Source of the DNA: Terebella lapidaria
Taxonomy: Eukaryota > Annelida > Polychaeta > Terebellida > Terebellidae
DNA: 64,000 nt
Reading direction: 5' to 3'
Assembly: GCA_949152475.1 (NCBI GenBank)
Contig: OX424561.1
Coordinates: forward strand, 6,014,001-6,078,000
Shown here: positions 1 to 12,756 of the stretch, piece after piece
Layout: every line of letters starts with the position of its first letter
Numbering within the stretch: the first letter of the stretch is position 1
Translations under genes and position numbers: made by a program
Notes under the pieces: model-generated
Told to the model about the DNA's origin: nothing
Database searches by the model: none
What the model saw: the letters and a program-made list of their open reading frames with translations, nothing else

Positions 1-207
1 ACATCCACAATTCAGTCCCAAGCTGTAAAGTGGATAATAAGCGAGATACTAGCCATTTTGTGCTTAGACCTTGAAAATGAGGTCAAAGGTCAAATTAAAG
101 GTCATCAAAATATTCGGACTATATCATTCCCTATATGTGCACAATTGATTCCTAAGCTGTAAAGTCGATAATAAACGAGATATTAGCCATTTTGTGCTAT
201 ATTCTTG
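1..207 (+). repeat. End of a 133-bp tandem array (composite repeat family R1)
   Basis: The first 207 bases contain two adjacent copies of the unit that also builds arrays at 29.7-30.9, 45.8-46.6 and (inverted) 58.1-59.1 kb. Shared words are CCTAAGCTGTAAAGTCGATA, GAGATATTAGCCATTTTGT and AATGAGGTCAAAGGTCAAAT. The array is cut by the window edge, so its full size is unknown. Confidence 0.85.
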
Positions 208-1848
208 CATGTGATTCTTGCATATTCTTGCACTTTCTCCACTGAGAAGTCCTGTCGTGCATTTTTGTGGGATTGTCTCTTACTGATATTACACTGATCG
301 AAGCACCAGACCAAAAACCAGAATGTTATGACGGCAAACAAAGTTATATTCATCGTCATATCACTGAGTATAGCCATTCTTGACGATCCACTTCACCTTT
401 AGGGGATTTAGAGGAAGAACTAGTTGAAATTTATTTAAAAAGCACAAATTATTCAATGTGAGGGAATCATTTTATTGAATTTGCTGTACAATTTAGTCAT
501 TTGTTGTCACATGTAACTCCATATCTTTTCACAGCTATAAAGCGCATAACTTGTTCACTAAAAAAATATACACGAGTGCAAATTAACCTTGTGCCTAATA
601 GTACTATATTAGCAATTCAATTAACAAAGTGAATTAGGAATGAAATAAGTCACACTGGAGTATAGCCAGGAAAACTGGCATATGCTGGTTTTACTGCTTC
701 ACATCACAGCCATACATTTGATGGAAAATATTCACAACTGCTTTAACAAGAAACTGATGAGAAAACTCTTTCATTGTGAAACAAAGCCAGCTTTTCTAAA
801 CGACTTGGTTTGTAAACTTACTTGCAATCTGTATCGTGATGATCAGTTATTCTGAACAACAGAACCATATTCAGAACACCTTATAACTCCGTCATCACGG
901 TCTTTCTGTCAGAGAATCAGCCACGCTCATGCTCATGATTCAATTGTAAATCAAAAACCTAAATCAACTGGAATTTACAGGATGATCGTATTTTGACACC
1001 GTTGCATGCGATATCACATCAGAACCACACAGAGAATATACACCCTTAAAAAAGTTATCCATCAAGACTGTTTTGAGTCTGTACAAGTGATTACAAAGGA
1101 AAGGTATGACTAAGAATCCCTGAACACGTAGGTCACCGCGTGGACTTTGTGCACCCGAATACTATCACAAGTACGCCTGCACTGATACAATCCTTCCTCG
1201 GAGGTAAACTTCTTAAAACAAGTAACGTAAAATATGAGGAATAATCGCGGCACGAGATGATCTGACATGCAATTTCTACTCGAGCTATTGCCATCTATTT
1301 TCACTCTGATATTATCCGATTTTATCATCAAAAGAACAGAAATATTTCTCAATTTAATTAACGAAATGTAGATCTATCAGTAACATGCATGGTCATGAAA
1401 TTTTGTATTGTAGATGCTAGCGCAACTATAACATCAGTGATTAACTCGTCTCCGTGAAAGCACAAACTTGAACAACAAGGTCATGACTCACAAAACATCT
1501 ATTGTACATTTTGTTCTTCATCATTCTAAATGCACTTGCTAGCATTTGACATCACATGCATGTACATTTCAGAAGGGTCTTATCTTACATGGACCACTGT
1601 AACAATACAACAAACAAAGCTCGGTCTGACAGTCAATAATTCACTGTACTGTATATCATATTTGTTCAAATCCACTAGCTCTACTGAATAGTTGCAGCAC
1701 TTTGTGTACCATTTTAAACATGACGAAGTAAAACGGATTATTACCCAATACTGTATAATATATATAATCATATATGTATAGGATACGATAAAGTTCCCAC
1801 CACCAGTCCGTGTGAGGCATGACACTGTAGTATTTTATGATTGTTTGA
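208..1848. other. Sequence downstream of the stress-protein gene, no gene seen
   Basis: AT-rich sequence with no coding exon I can support. On the minus strand it would hold the 3' UTR of the universal stress protein gene that ends at 1849. Minus-strand AATAAA hexamers occur near 430-435 and 471-476, over 1.3 kb from the stop, so the true polyadenylation site is undecided. Confidence 0.5.
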
Positions 1849-4800
1849 CTAGTGCCTGCAGACAACAACAGGACAGTGAGCGTGATGGACGACATAGTCA
1901 CTGACGCTACCGAGAATGGTCCGCCGAATAGACCCTAGACCCCTGGTTCCCATGACGATCATTATTGCCTTCTCGTCTGTGGCAGTCTCCACAATCACTT
2001 CTCCCGGGCGGTTACTGAACACGGCCTTGATCTTACCCGAAACCTGCAAAACAGCAGACAGAATCAGACGCGGGTTCATGGGTTATTCAACATGTTTAAA
2101 CGTCGAATTTAATTTGGACAGCTTGTTGTAATTTGTGATCATGAATTTTTAATGAGCAAGGATTGAGGTGAATCACCGTGTTGTCAAAATCCTCAAGAAA
2201 GTACCAGAGAATTAGAAAGAAAGTTGAAAGAACAAAATTAGAGAAAAGAAGCACAGCTAAGAGCACATACCCCCTTGGCCCTCATTTGATCGGCAAACTT
2301 TTCCTCGAGCGTTTTGACTCGTTCCTTCTCTTTGTGCAGTAGTTCCTCCCACAGCTCCCCGCTCATGTACATGGCCTCTGTAGGACAGATGTAACAAGAG
2401 ATAACTGGTGGTCTTACGGGGACATGGATCATGTTTCTTGTTCTTTCTCTCGCATCGGTAGACTTGTAAATATTCAGATTTTATCAGAAAACAAGAACTT
2501 TGACACTTGATGTCTTATCAACCTTTTTTCTGCAGTTATGTCACTATGCTTAAGCATATTTTCATGACGGCTCGTTTTTATGATGTTTTCACTTTCAGCT
2601 TGTCTGCACCTGTGTGAGGACTACAATTCCTTGAAAAATGCTCATGAATCTTGCAAATTTATTCATTAAATAGGTTCAAATTTTTTGTAATTTTGGCCCC
2701 ATGTTTGTACATACATGTATCTTATGAATGGCTATCCTATACAACTCCCATGACCCATGTACTATACTTTTATGGTACATAATCTTTGTTATACCATGAG
2801 ATTGCTAACATGACAATAGCCTCTTCTGTGGAGTACATGGTCAATCGTTTAGGTTATATACACGTATAATATATGGCTCACAATATTGTTGGAATCATCT
2901 AGTAAGTCATGTATATTGTACATGTATGTAGTTGACCCGACAAAAACAGATGGGGGTTATAACAACATTAATTGTTATATGTTGGTTTTCTATTGTGTGT
3001 GTACACATGGTGCATGGTAACATGTTTGCTATTTTCACATGTAGGGCATGGACACACTGCACTCTGACCAATGACTATATCCAGTCCATAGTCAAAAGAC
3101 CCAACAATACAAAACCAATTTAACATACCGGTATACACACATATACATATGATATACCAGTACTGTATGTCCCCTCATGGTCCCCCTTCTCAGTATGTAT
3201 GACACTAATTTGATACAGGATTATATCATCGAAGTTATAATAGCAATGGTCACTCATGTTCATATGCAAATTTATGCAATGATTGCAAATGAACCTTATT
3301 TTTCTGACGTACTAGAAAATTTTACATCAAAGGAGAGGTCAGCCTATATGTATCTAGGTATTATGCAAAAATATATGCATATCATTTCCCAGCACTGCCA
3401 AATCAATGGACTGCAAACATACCAGTACATGTAAACATGGTAAAAGGGACAGCTAGTGATTAGGGTTCAATCTAATTCTCAGTCAATGGCCAAGAGTTCA
3501 GTATGCTAGGTCAATCTGATGAAGCTTTGAGCAGGTCTCACAGGATCTGTCCTGAGCTGATCCCGATCCCTGCTGACAAACAATGACAGCCATCATCGGT
3601 CATGTTGGAGGGACATTGTAAGCAGTACAATCCAGCCCAATCACTTGACCTCTATGTATAAAATAGAAGACGAACAGCCGTAGGGAATGACGAATGCACG
3701 AGTCAATCCTCGAACGGTAGCAAGAGGATTAACGAGTGTAAAGTCATACCCTAGTGAGTGGTCTATAGTATTGTGCTTGTACCACTGGTGTGTCTATGTG
3801 GAATAGACCACAGTCTGGCCAATTGTTGAAGGCGGCAACCGTGGTACAATCAGTGATACAGCCCCAGTCTGTATGTAGTATGTACATGTATCATGTGTAT
3901 ATCTAAATGACCTACAAGCCTAGTACAATCCACTGCTGACAATTATTATGATTATAGTTCCTAAGCTTCCAACAAATATATACGTGATAATATAATACGT
4001 TTTTTATATGTATTTTTTTTTTATTAAACTGATCTGCTACTGAGATTGATAAAAACTGCTGTAATATGTACACACCAGCGAAACCGACTAGCGGAACGCG
4101 CGTTCCCTCGATCAAAGATGGCGAGCGGTAGGTTTTGCTTCGAGAAATTTTCCGGCCGATGCGGCGAATTAGGGCGATATTTGCATGTGATATATACATA
4201 AATCAAAATTATAGATTGGTTAGTCAGGTAAAGCACCTGCATTAGATAGTAATATGGGTGTATGGTGTCGAAAATGAGCTGATAAGAAAACACAAAGATC
4301 AGCGGAACGCGAAGATCAACTTTGCAAACGATTAACGGAACGCAAAGAATTGACCTACGGAACGCGAAGTCATGAACATGAAATTTCCAGCTAAGAATTT
4401 ATTTTCCGAACTGTATATGCATGTTTGTTCACTGTAGTGTTGAAGGTATACTCCTATATTTCAGACATGGCAGCTGTTGACAGTGTTATGCTAGATGAAG
4501 GTCAAAATTAACAAAAATATAATAATGAGGTGTTCCGTGCGTGACTACGAAATTCAGGCCCATATAGTCCTATGCAAACATCACTGACATGTGCTTGAAT
4601 GAGTTTTTGTCATTTATAGCTTGAGAATTCAGATGGTGAGCCGCACTGTGTGAGCATGCTATACATCATGTTACATGCTATACATCATGTTACATGCTAT
4701 ACATCATGTTACATGTATGTTATCTATGTTTATTTGATACCGTACCACAAACCTATATGTACATTCAGAATATTATGTCCAGAGTGTGCTTTGATGTACA

Positions 4801-7800
4801 CTGAGGAATGGAATGAGACAATTACTATTAAATGGAAGTGCTTGATTTCAACCACGTGCGAAATATTATTTATATTCTAATATCAGTAAGATTTTGTGAT
4901 GAGTGTAGTATGTTAAGTAGGCATAGCCTATAGGCCTTAAGGTAGTCCGCTCCAGACAGTGAGGGGAGGGCTCAAAGAGTTTTTTTTAAATAAATAAGTG
5001 TATCAACGTAATCTAGAGCTTCAAAATTACATACTTTACAGAGTAAATATTCAGCATCCTAAAACTGAAAAGAAAATAGGGGGTCACCCTATCCGTTCGC
5101 ATGGAAAACATGATGCAAGATGTGAATATGGACAAAAAAATGCACAAAAATGCCATAATTTATGTCATTTTAGGTAATTGTTTGTGATTTTGATCGAATA
5201 TGTAGAAGAAACGAGCACGGTGACCCCCTATTTTCTTTTCATTATTAGGATGGTGATCAGTTACTCTATAAAAATAGGTCATTTTGAAGAGATAATATTC
5301 AAGAAATGACTTTCAAATTGTGACTCTTCGTTACCTCAATGTTTGTAGCGGACTACGTTAAATTATAACTGACTACAATGCAGTTTACATGAGCGTAAAT
5401 AAGTTTTCTATGGTATCGTCGTAAGGAAAATTTACAGTTCTCATGTTTTACAACATAGTAGCGGAATAGGGTGCTGACTGATTCGTACCGACCGGTACTT
5501 GGTGGACAGTAATATCTCATGCTGGTTTTTCTGCAAGTACACACATTTTCATATCACTATTACAATGTCATGAAATGTTAAATAGATCATGGATAACCAG
5601 AAAACGTTTTTGAATCGGTATAACTTTTTTGTGCATGGGACAATTTTCAGTGCAGATCATTCTTCGTGTTTATAAATTAAGGTCAAAGCTTATAATTCGA
5701 AACTGAAACGAATAGGCCTACATCGATAATAAATTCCACAATGACTGTCCATATGTTCATAGTACTAATTTCAATCATTACAGTACTGATCTGGAAACCA
5801 TTCTGGTTATTTTATGCTCTTTTCGGTCTATATTTAAAGAGTGATGCAAACCATATACCATTTCGAAACATATGGCATATAGGGATACTAGTGATTGAGA
5901 AAATAAATTCCAAAGGTGGAAATTTTTCGGCATAAAAATGACCAGTAAAACGTCAAAAACAAAAATGAACAAGAAAAAAAACACAGAATAAATAACACAT
6001 ACAAAATTTTTGGTAGGGCCTACTTGTACTATTGATACTAGTATATTACATAATCTGGTCGATTTTATTGGGAATTTTAGGCCTGCAATATTCATATTTC
6101 AGGGAGAAAACTGGCATTCGTGTTGAAATGTTCTTCGAACACGATACATTTCCTAAATTGAGAAATGATAGTAAAACTTCATGTTCCTAATTTTATAGTG
6201 AGGAATCCTCTTCGACGTTATGAAAGAAACACACGTGTGCATAACAGTTATTTTCACGTATTTGTTGAGTCACATGTTGGTTTATTAATTTATTTCATGC
6301 AACATGGTTTTGCGCGTTCCGTTCATCGGGACATAAATTGTATGGCGCTTTCCGTAAATCATTGTATTGCGTTCCGTTAATCAGTGCGGGTTTTCAGCGA
6401 TAAGAAATATTCATTGTTTATGCGTTTTAAGTGGCATACAACCTGTTTATAATGATTGCTGCCCGGAGTAATATGTGCTTCATCTACATACAACACAAAC
6501 CATACAAATAACGTGAAATATTCCATGTTCTTCGGCAAAACAAATCGAAGCAAAACCTACCGCTCGCCATCTTTGATCGAGGGAACGCGCGTTCCGCTAG
6601 TCGGTTTCGCTGGTGTGATGTATGAAAAGTGACACAAATTTGTGTGCATTTCTATTATTTTGTATGGTCCAAAATGAAAGGAAAGAAAAATTGGTAATAC
6701 AATGTAGTCCAATTTGTTATTGTATTGAAATATTAGTTGAACCTATTTTACAGACAAGTGTTGAACCATCTTCCAGCTTAAAAAGCAAGCCGATAAAGCC
6801 ACTCTGATTACATTTTCTTGAATGCGAATGGTCAGTAAGGTAACCATGGTACAGGGATCGACATTAACACTGGCCCACTGGCCCCACGCCTTATTTTGAG
6901 CCTGTGGGGCCAGTAGGGGCCACCAGATTCCCTAAGTCACTGGCCCCACTGGGCCAGTATAAAATCTTGCATTCTTTGAATTTTACTTCACAATATTTCA
7001 CTTCCTTTGAAAGCCTTTCTATGTTGCTTATTTATGAAAATGCATTAGTATTTGATATTCAAGTTACACTGATTGTTAGTGAACTTTGAAAGTGGGGCCA
7101 GTAGATTATTGATGGGGCCAGTAACTTCCAGATGTTACTGGCCCCATGGGGCCACTGGTGTCATATGCCTAATGTCGATCCCTGCATGGTAACTGGTACT
7201 CACGCTGAGAGGCGACAAATGGAGGTTCGGCACTGTGGATCAACAACAATCTGTTTCCTTCTTTGTGCAGATGATCCATGTAAACTGGAAGACATTAATT
7301 TTACATGTAATGTTACATCTTACATTGTAATCTTACATGATCTTCTCACATACATGTAATTATTATGTAAGTTAGTATAATGGACCATTTCACAGGGCCC
7401 TCATGAATATCTGGTGTTATTTTGGCAGTTAAAAATGAACTGATGGCTACTGAGGGCAGAACACACCTTCCATGGAAGTGTAAAATCACACATGACATTC
7501 CAAAAGTGTCTTTAATTGCATGAGTGTGCTCGTCCGCGTGCACATGTTAGCGGTCATATGTAGTAATGTAGCAATATGCATGATACTAGTATGTGCCCAA
7601 CACCCATCGAGAATGGAGAAATTATAAATGTACAGACAAAATGTGTCTAAGCGTCTCTTGTGGAAACATTCGTGCTTGTAAATTGTATCTCAAAATTATT
7701 CCAATCGAATTGAGTTCTAGTTTTATTTGAGCATGTTGAGGTACATGCGACATCTATAAGTCTGTATTTATAATCATATAAAGTTATGCACAAAATGGTT

Positions 7801-10790
7801 GAAACTGATTCAAATTCCCTTCTGACTGGTCCAGATATGTTTATGTTTTCAGACCATGGAATTATTTGGTGTGAGATCCATTAGTCCATTAGCACGAGTC
7901 ATGAGGGTCATGATAGCAGTGATCAAGAATCTGCATTTTGATAGAAAATTGTCACTTGAAACTCGGATGACAGTCGGTTGATACTATGATTTTGTAAATT
8001 GTTTGCTAGTATTGTTTGCATTGTATTCTTGCAATGCGAAAAGGTATCGAGTTATAACCTGGCATACCGGTGCTACAATTGGGAGTCAAAAGGCCATCAA
8101 TGGTTTACATCCATCAGGAATGGAAGTATTGTTGTCATTTTGAACCAAATAGAGGTGCATTCTACCGAAACTTGGTGAGATTGCATCGCTAAAGATGCAA
8201 ACACTGCACAAAATCATGTGCAGGCCCAGATATTCTATGGCGGTGCTTTTAACCCTTTGAACCGGAATTTTTTTCGAGGTGACCCGTCAGGGACTGGATA
8301 TTTTATGAAGCGACTCACAGGCATCTGAATTAATTTTCAAAAACACTGGTCAACCCTTACTCATCAGGTTCATCATGAAGTACACCCACCATATCTCATA
8401 TTTGAATAAATATAACACATACATATGTTTATAAGTGTCCAAGACAGTTGATATCTTTTAATATGCCCTGGTAACAAACTGGTTGCCATGGCAACCATCA
8501 CCCCAGAAGGTGCTATATACAACCGTTTTTCATCATAATTCTACATCATGAGTTCCTGGAATCTTCGGGGCAAATCACTTACAATAAAATTTAATGCATA
8601 TAAACACATTGTATTAGAACTAAATCTTTCATATGATACATGTACTAACAATATACATGGTTATGAGTTTTTGTTACAAATTAAGTGCAGACATGTAGGT
8701 CTATCAGTAAATCGGACCCAAGTGATAAGTCGGTAACCGATAGGCGAGAGGACCGTACATTGTGCCATACAATGTGTAAACAATTGTTTCCATGACTGTC
8801 AATTAATAGACAAATTGCATTTAATATATATATAAGTATATGATGTAGGCCTATAGATGATGCTTGCCTCATCTGGTTACCATGGTGATCTATTTCATTG
8901 TAATAGGGGGCCTATGAAGCCATTATATACTTCTTTGTGAAATCATTCGACCCTTGAAAGTAAATGTTGTACCTCCAGCTAGACTGATTTTGAGATGTTG
9001 AGAGTAAATCAGTGCATCAAAAGCAGAATGATTAATAAATACAGGTACTCAAATTATATCTAAAATTGATTATTCAATGACTTTTGGATTTGTTTATGAC
9101 CTCAGGTTTAGCCCATTGTGCAGCTACAGCGCTCTTCTGCTACTGTGTGCTTCTCACCTGTTCATCTGATAGATCAGAACTCTAGTGTTGGGATCCATAC
9201 CCCCCCCCCCCCTCCCCAAATATCCAGCATTGCAGGGGCTTGTGATAACTCATTATTACCAACAGGGGTGTCCAGGATACTGGTGATAGCTACCAAGTGA
9301 TGTTCCATGCCCAACCCTATTTTTCTTGGAATGAAGCAGCAAACTATCATGAACGCTTCTGATTCACACTTGTATAATGCCTCCACCTACACTTCCATTT
9401 TGCTTCAAACTTAGCAAATGAGAAAAAAAGTACCCATAACCCCCTCTCAACATTCCATATATGGACCTGTCCAACTTGTCACAGTAATCTACGGAGTCTG
9501 TGATGTGTCATTGGAGATAATATGGTTATATACTAGTATGACAACTTTCAACTTGACTGAATTTTCTTTCCCCAATGTGCTGAATATTTATACAGTTCCA
9601 GTTGGATTGTCAGATGTAATTGATTTATTGATGAGATAATTTTCTTTGCTGTATGTTATGAATATTTTAAACGACCCCTTTCGGACACCATACTTTCCAT
9701 ATGTATCCTGATTCCGGGGCCCGTGTTATGACATCATCGGATCATGTGATCAATCATGGCAGCTTTGACACAAGAGCTCTGCTGCTTTGCTGTGACAAAC
9801 TTGGTCAAATAAATGTTGTTTTTTTCGTTTGAATCACAAAAATGTGACAAACAAACATCTGAATACTTATCTGGCGACCAATATATAAAGTTACAGGTCA
9901 GTTTGTTCTTTAGAACCATTCAAACGAACTTCTGTTTTTGCGAGTGTCAGAGCACTGACATGTGACATTTTACTAGGCAAATTTGGCGGGAATGTGCAGC
10001 AATCTGTCAACTAATTGCGGGCTGTCATTAATTTTATTTTGATAAATTCATGATGATCCAAGTACACATACTTTTATTATATATTCATCCACCAAATTGT
10101 GAAGTTTTGTGTAATTTGCGCGAGTAAAACTTCCTTTATGACACATCTCGCATCCTAATGTCAAAAGTCAAACGTACGGCAACTCGCGATGGCTGGAGGT
10201 AGCAACAAAACGCAACTCGCGATAGCCAGTGGTAGCAACAAAACGCAACTCGCGGCGGCATAGGGTTAACTTGAGGTAACAAGCCATCCGTCATAAATTC
10301 GCCACATCCCAAATTTGGCAACTCAATATTATCAGAGCTCAGACGTTTTTGGCCTAGGATCTCTGCCGAGCCGACCTGGGCCGATATGAGCATTGGCCGA
10401 TATGAGCATTGGCTCGGCAGAGATCCTGGGTCAAAAACGTAATCTGACATTTTCTTCCATCTAGTCTAGAAGCGTCGGGAGAAAAATCTTGGAAATCCCC
10501 TAAAAGCCGAATCCCATACAGTGCCCCTTTAATCATTCGTACAATCATAGAGTTCTATGGTACAATGTTACAGCCATAAATGATCAGAGATCGACGGTGT
10601 TAGGACTAACACATGACAGGGACGCCCCCTTTCGTTTCTTCCCTGAAAAACTCAATTTTCAAAGTCAACATTTCTACATCAGCTCACCACGGGCGCGCCA
10701 TACTCACTGATACTTACAATTGAATGCTTGTTCACTCTGGTCACTTCCATCGATTGCAACCACAACTAATTTAGTGCCTTGCGCTGCCAT
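1849..10790 (-). CDS. Universal stress protein (UspA family), 4 coding exons, 151 aa
   Basis: Small USP-domain protein; the family binds ATP or AMP in the cytoplasm and is tied to stress tolerance in bacteria, plants and many invertebrates. Coding exons on the minus strand: 10718-10790, 7204-7284, 2271-2377, 1849-2043 (456 nt, 151 codons plus stop). All introns are GT-AG, and the split codons rejoin cleanly (Phe at junction 1, Gln at junction 2). Exon 1 starts [17 protein letters not shown], the first strand and Asp-Gly-Ser of the fold. Exon 2 gives the second strand ([11 protein letters not shown]), exon 3 a charged helix, and exon 4 the nucleotide-binding signature [20 protein letters not shown] and the final strand CPVVVC. 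The ATG at 10790 is the only start in frame before the conserved strand. Length is normal for the family. Introns of 5-3.4 kb hold mobile elements. Vertebrates lack close copies, so it fits an invertebrate. Confidence 0.9.
2378..4065. other. Intron of the stress-protein gene, no further feature
   Basis: Part of the intron between exons at 7204-7284 and 2271-2377. AT-rich with many ACATGTA words. No exon, RNA gene or clear repeat boundary seen. Confidence 0.5.
4071..6617. mobile_element. 2.5-kb element with perfect 73-bp inverted repeats, 5-bp target duplication
   Basis: The termini CACACCAGCGAAACCGACTA and its complement match without error for 73 bp at both ends. They are flanked by the direct repeat ATGTA (4066-4070 and 6618-6622). 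Subterminal regions carry repeated GGAACGC words (4290-4370), mirrored as GCGTTCC or near variants at 6310-6380, a layout typical of transposase-binding sites. No transposase reading frame is visible, so it is a non-autonomous DNA transposon. Perfect termini suggest recent movement. It sits in an intron of the stress-protein gene. A 5-bp duplication alone does not fix the superfamily. Confidence 0.85.
4937..5361. mobile_element. Nested foldback MITE flanked by TTAA
   Basis: Long imperfect inverted arms begin GGTAGTCCGCT (4941) and end AGCGGACTACG (5357), between TTAA at 4937-4940 and 5358-5361. The arms share AAAATAGGGGGTCACC about 145 bp in. It lies inside the 4071-6617 element, so it is younger than that insertion or moved with it. 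TTAA duplication fits piggyBac-like or Kolobok-like MITEs. Confidence 0.75.
6852..7184. mobile_element. hAT-like MITE with CAGGG termini
   Basis: Ends CAGGGATCGACATTA and its complement, flanked by the 7-bp direct repeat CATGGTA (6845-6851 and 7185-7191). The interior repeats CTGGCCCC-type words near both ends. CAGGG termini are characteristic of hAT elements; hAT duplications are normally 8 bp, so one base may have been lost. It ends only 12 bp downstream of the donor site of stress-protein exon 2. Confidence 0.75.
7285..10280. other. Intron 1 of the stress-protein gene, simple repeats only
   Basis: No exon seen between stress-protein exons 1 and 2. Holds a poly-C run near 9200-9218 and a perfect palindrome GTTGCCATGGCAAC at about 8482, the form of an RFX X-box. 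At 10190-10260 a ~44-bp unit with AACAAAACGCAACTCGCG is repeated. No other structure recognised. Confidence 0.5.
10282..10450. mobile_element. Fragment of a MITE related to the one at 42.6 kb, with a hairpin
   Basis: AGCCATCCGTCATAAATTCG and the following ATTATCAGAGCTCAGA match the inverted repeat of the complete MITE at 42599-42814. It runs into a hairpin whose arms GGATCTCTGCCGAGCC and complement enclose two direct copies of GCCGATATGAGCATTG. The right terminus is not found, so it looks truncated or rearranged. Confidence 0.6.
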
Positions 10791-11047
10791 TTTGCTGTTT
10801 ATGCTGCACAGTTCGCAGATAAATGCTCGCTATCTCGACGTCTGTTTTTACGTGTTTACGCCTTGTTTTGACTGCTGCAGATAGCGTGACTGAATTCACG
10901 AACGGGGCGTTCAAGGTCAAGGCCGACCGCAGGACGAGTCCATTACATCAAAACCATGATTGGGGTATCAAGACACCTCCATTTTCCAAAAGAGGGTTTC
11001 AACTTTGCTGTTTTTCTGCTCTTCTAACATAATGTAGGATAAGGTTT

Positions 11048-12722
11048 TGAACATTGAACATTGAACATTTATTCCAAACTGATAAGTAAAATTTACAAAC
11101 ATAATCATGTAAATAAAAGAGGCGATTCCTATCAGCTTGAGGGTTACCCAAGACTTCAAGTCTGTACAACGGGTAACCCCGTGACATAAATTACAACGTA
11201 AGTTCAAGAACACATAGACGTCCACATAAATACATATAATTTTTTTTCTTTTTTTAAACTAGATGACATATATACATATATAATACAAGGACATATAAAC
11301 AGTGATTGGCGACAATATTGCACAATTATGATAATGATTGTAAAAACAATTGAGTGATAGTGTGACGATGAGGAGGGGTGCATAATTATAATGTGCTAGA
11401 TATATGGCTAATATTTGTTGATATAGTGTTTTTTAACATTGTTAGAAAATGATTTAATTGTTCGTTTGGATTTGATATCACATGGTAAGGATAGCCAAAG
11501 GTTAGGGCATTGATGTAGGAATGTTTTCGATATTCTATGGGTTTTTCTATAGCTAACATGAAGATCGTGGTGATGACGCGTGTGATAATTGTGTATGTTA
11601 TTGTTAGTTTTGAATAACAATTGCAGTGAGGGAGGCAGCGAACCGTTGACATAAGAAAACATATACTTGCACAGTTGCAATTTATAAATATCGTCTAATT
11701 TCAGTATTCTGGTGGATTTATAAAGCGGAGATGTGTGTTCATTATATTTGACTTTGCAGATGTTTCTAATGCATCGTTTTTGTATTTGTTCTATTTTCTG
11801 TATCTGTGACTGTACAGCAGAACCCCAAACAAGTATCCCATATTCAATATGGGGATGTATTAGACTGTAATATAATAACTTTAGATTAGAACGTGATAAT
11901 ACCCTTTTCGCTGAGTTAATGGCATATGACCCACTTGACAATTTTTTGCAGATATGATCAATGTGTTTTGTCCATTCTAGCCTTTCGTCGATATGAACAC
12001 CTAGGAATTTAGTACATTTAACACGCAAAATTTTTTGATTCCCAAGATTCAAACAATTCAAATTATCAGTTTCCGTTTTCGAAGGTTTTGGTGCGAATAT
12101 GACGAAATTTGTTTTCTGCACGTTTAGAGACAGTTTATTCGCAGCAAACCAGTTAGACAATGTAGTTAGGTCGTGCTCAATATTACGACACATGGCTTGA
12201 ATATCTCTGGATGACAGATACACAGTCGTGTCATCTGCGAATAGGATACATTTGGAATGTGTCAGAGAATTCGGCAGGTCATTTGTGTATATTACGAACA
12301 ATAAAGGGCCCAATACGGAGCCTTGCGGAACCCCACAGGTGACGTTATGATAGGTAGAGTTTATACTGCGGTATTGTACATATTGTATTCTATTGTTGAG
12401 GTAGTCTCTGAACCACTCCAAGGCAATTCCGCGTACGCCGTAGTATTCCAACTTTTTCAATAATATTTGATGATCAATGGTATCAAATGCCTTGGAGAGG
12501 TCCAGGAAGACGGAAAAAGTAGTTGCATTATCCTCCAGAGATTTGTAAACATACGCAGAAAAGTTAGCGATTGCATCAGTTGTCGAGTGTTTGGGTCTGA
12601 AGCCATATTGATCTCGAAATAGTAGCTCTTTTGTGCTAAGAAAATTGTACAGGCGTTTATGGACCGCTTTCTCTAAAATTTTTGATAAAGAAGGCAAGAG
12701 CGATATTGGACGATAGTTGCCC
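11048..12722 (-). mobile_element. 5'-truncated non-LTR retrotransposon (Jockey/CR1-like)
   Basis: Reads on the minus strand from an abrupt 5' break at about 12722 to a 3' tail of three AATGTTC-type 7-bp repeats near 11048-11070. Short tandem tails instead of poly(A) are usual in CR1/Jockey-type LINEs. The endonuclease and all upstream sequence are missing, as expected from incomplete target-primed reverse transcription. The break lies 35 bp from a TTAA-flanked element. Confidence 0.85.
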
Positions 12723-12733
12723 ATATGGTACAT
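11408..12733 (-). CDS. Reverse transcriptase domain of a truncated LINE
   Basis: Uninterrupted frame of about 440 codons, of which the first few come from flanking DNA. Reverse transcriptase motifs appear in order: NYRPISLLP, the first catalytic Asp in FLDLSKAFDTIDH, the template-grip motif GVPQGSVLGPLLF, the catalytic FADD box (LFADDTTVYLSS), then LNVQKTNFV and FLGVHIDE. A C-terminal region with HIEYGILVWG follows. It lacks the endonuclease and the N-terminal part of the palm, so it cannot make a complete protein, yet it has no internal stop, which suggests a young insertion. Confidence 0.9.
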   Translation of the reverse strand: MYHMGNYRPISLLPSLSKILEKAVHKRLYNFLSTKELLFRDQYGFRPKHSTTDAIANFSAYVYKSLEDNATTFSVFLDLSKAFDTIDHQILLKKLEYYGVRGIALEWFRDYLNNRIQYVQYRSINSTYHNVTCGVPQGSVLGPLLFVIYTNDLPNSLTHSKCILFADDTTVYLSSRDIQAMCRNIEHDLTTLSNWFAANKLSLNVQKTNFVIFAPKPSKTETDNLNCLNLGNQKILRVKCTKFLGVHIDERLEWTKHIDHICKKLSSGSYAINSAKRVLSRSNLKLLYYSLIHPHIEYGILVWGSAVQSQIQKIEQIQKRCIRNICKVKYNEHTSPLYKSTRILKLDDIYKLQLCKYMFSYVNGSLPPSLQLLFKTNNNIHNYHTRHHHDLHVSYRKTHRISKTFLHQCPNLWLSLPCDIKSKRTIKSFSNNVKKHYINKY

Positions 12734-12756
12734 GTATCATGCAAGTAACTTCATTA

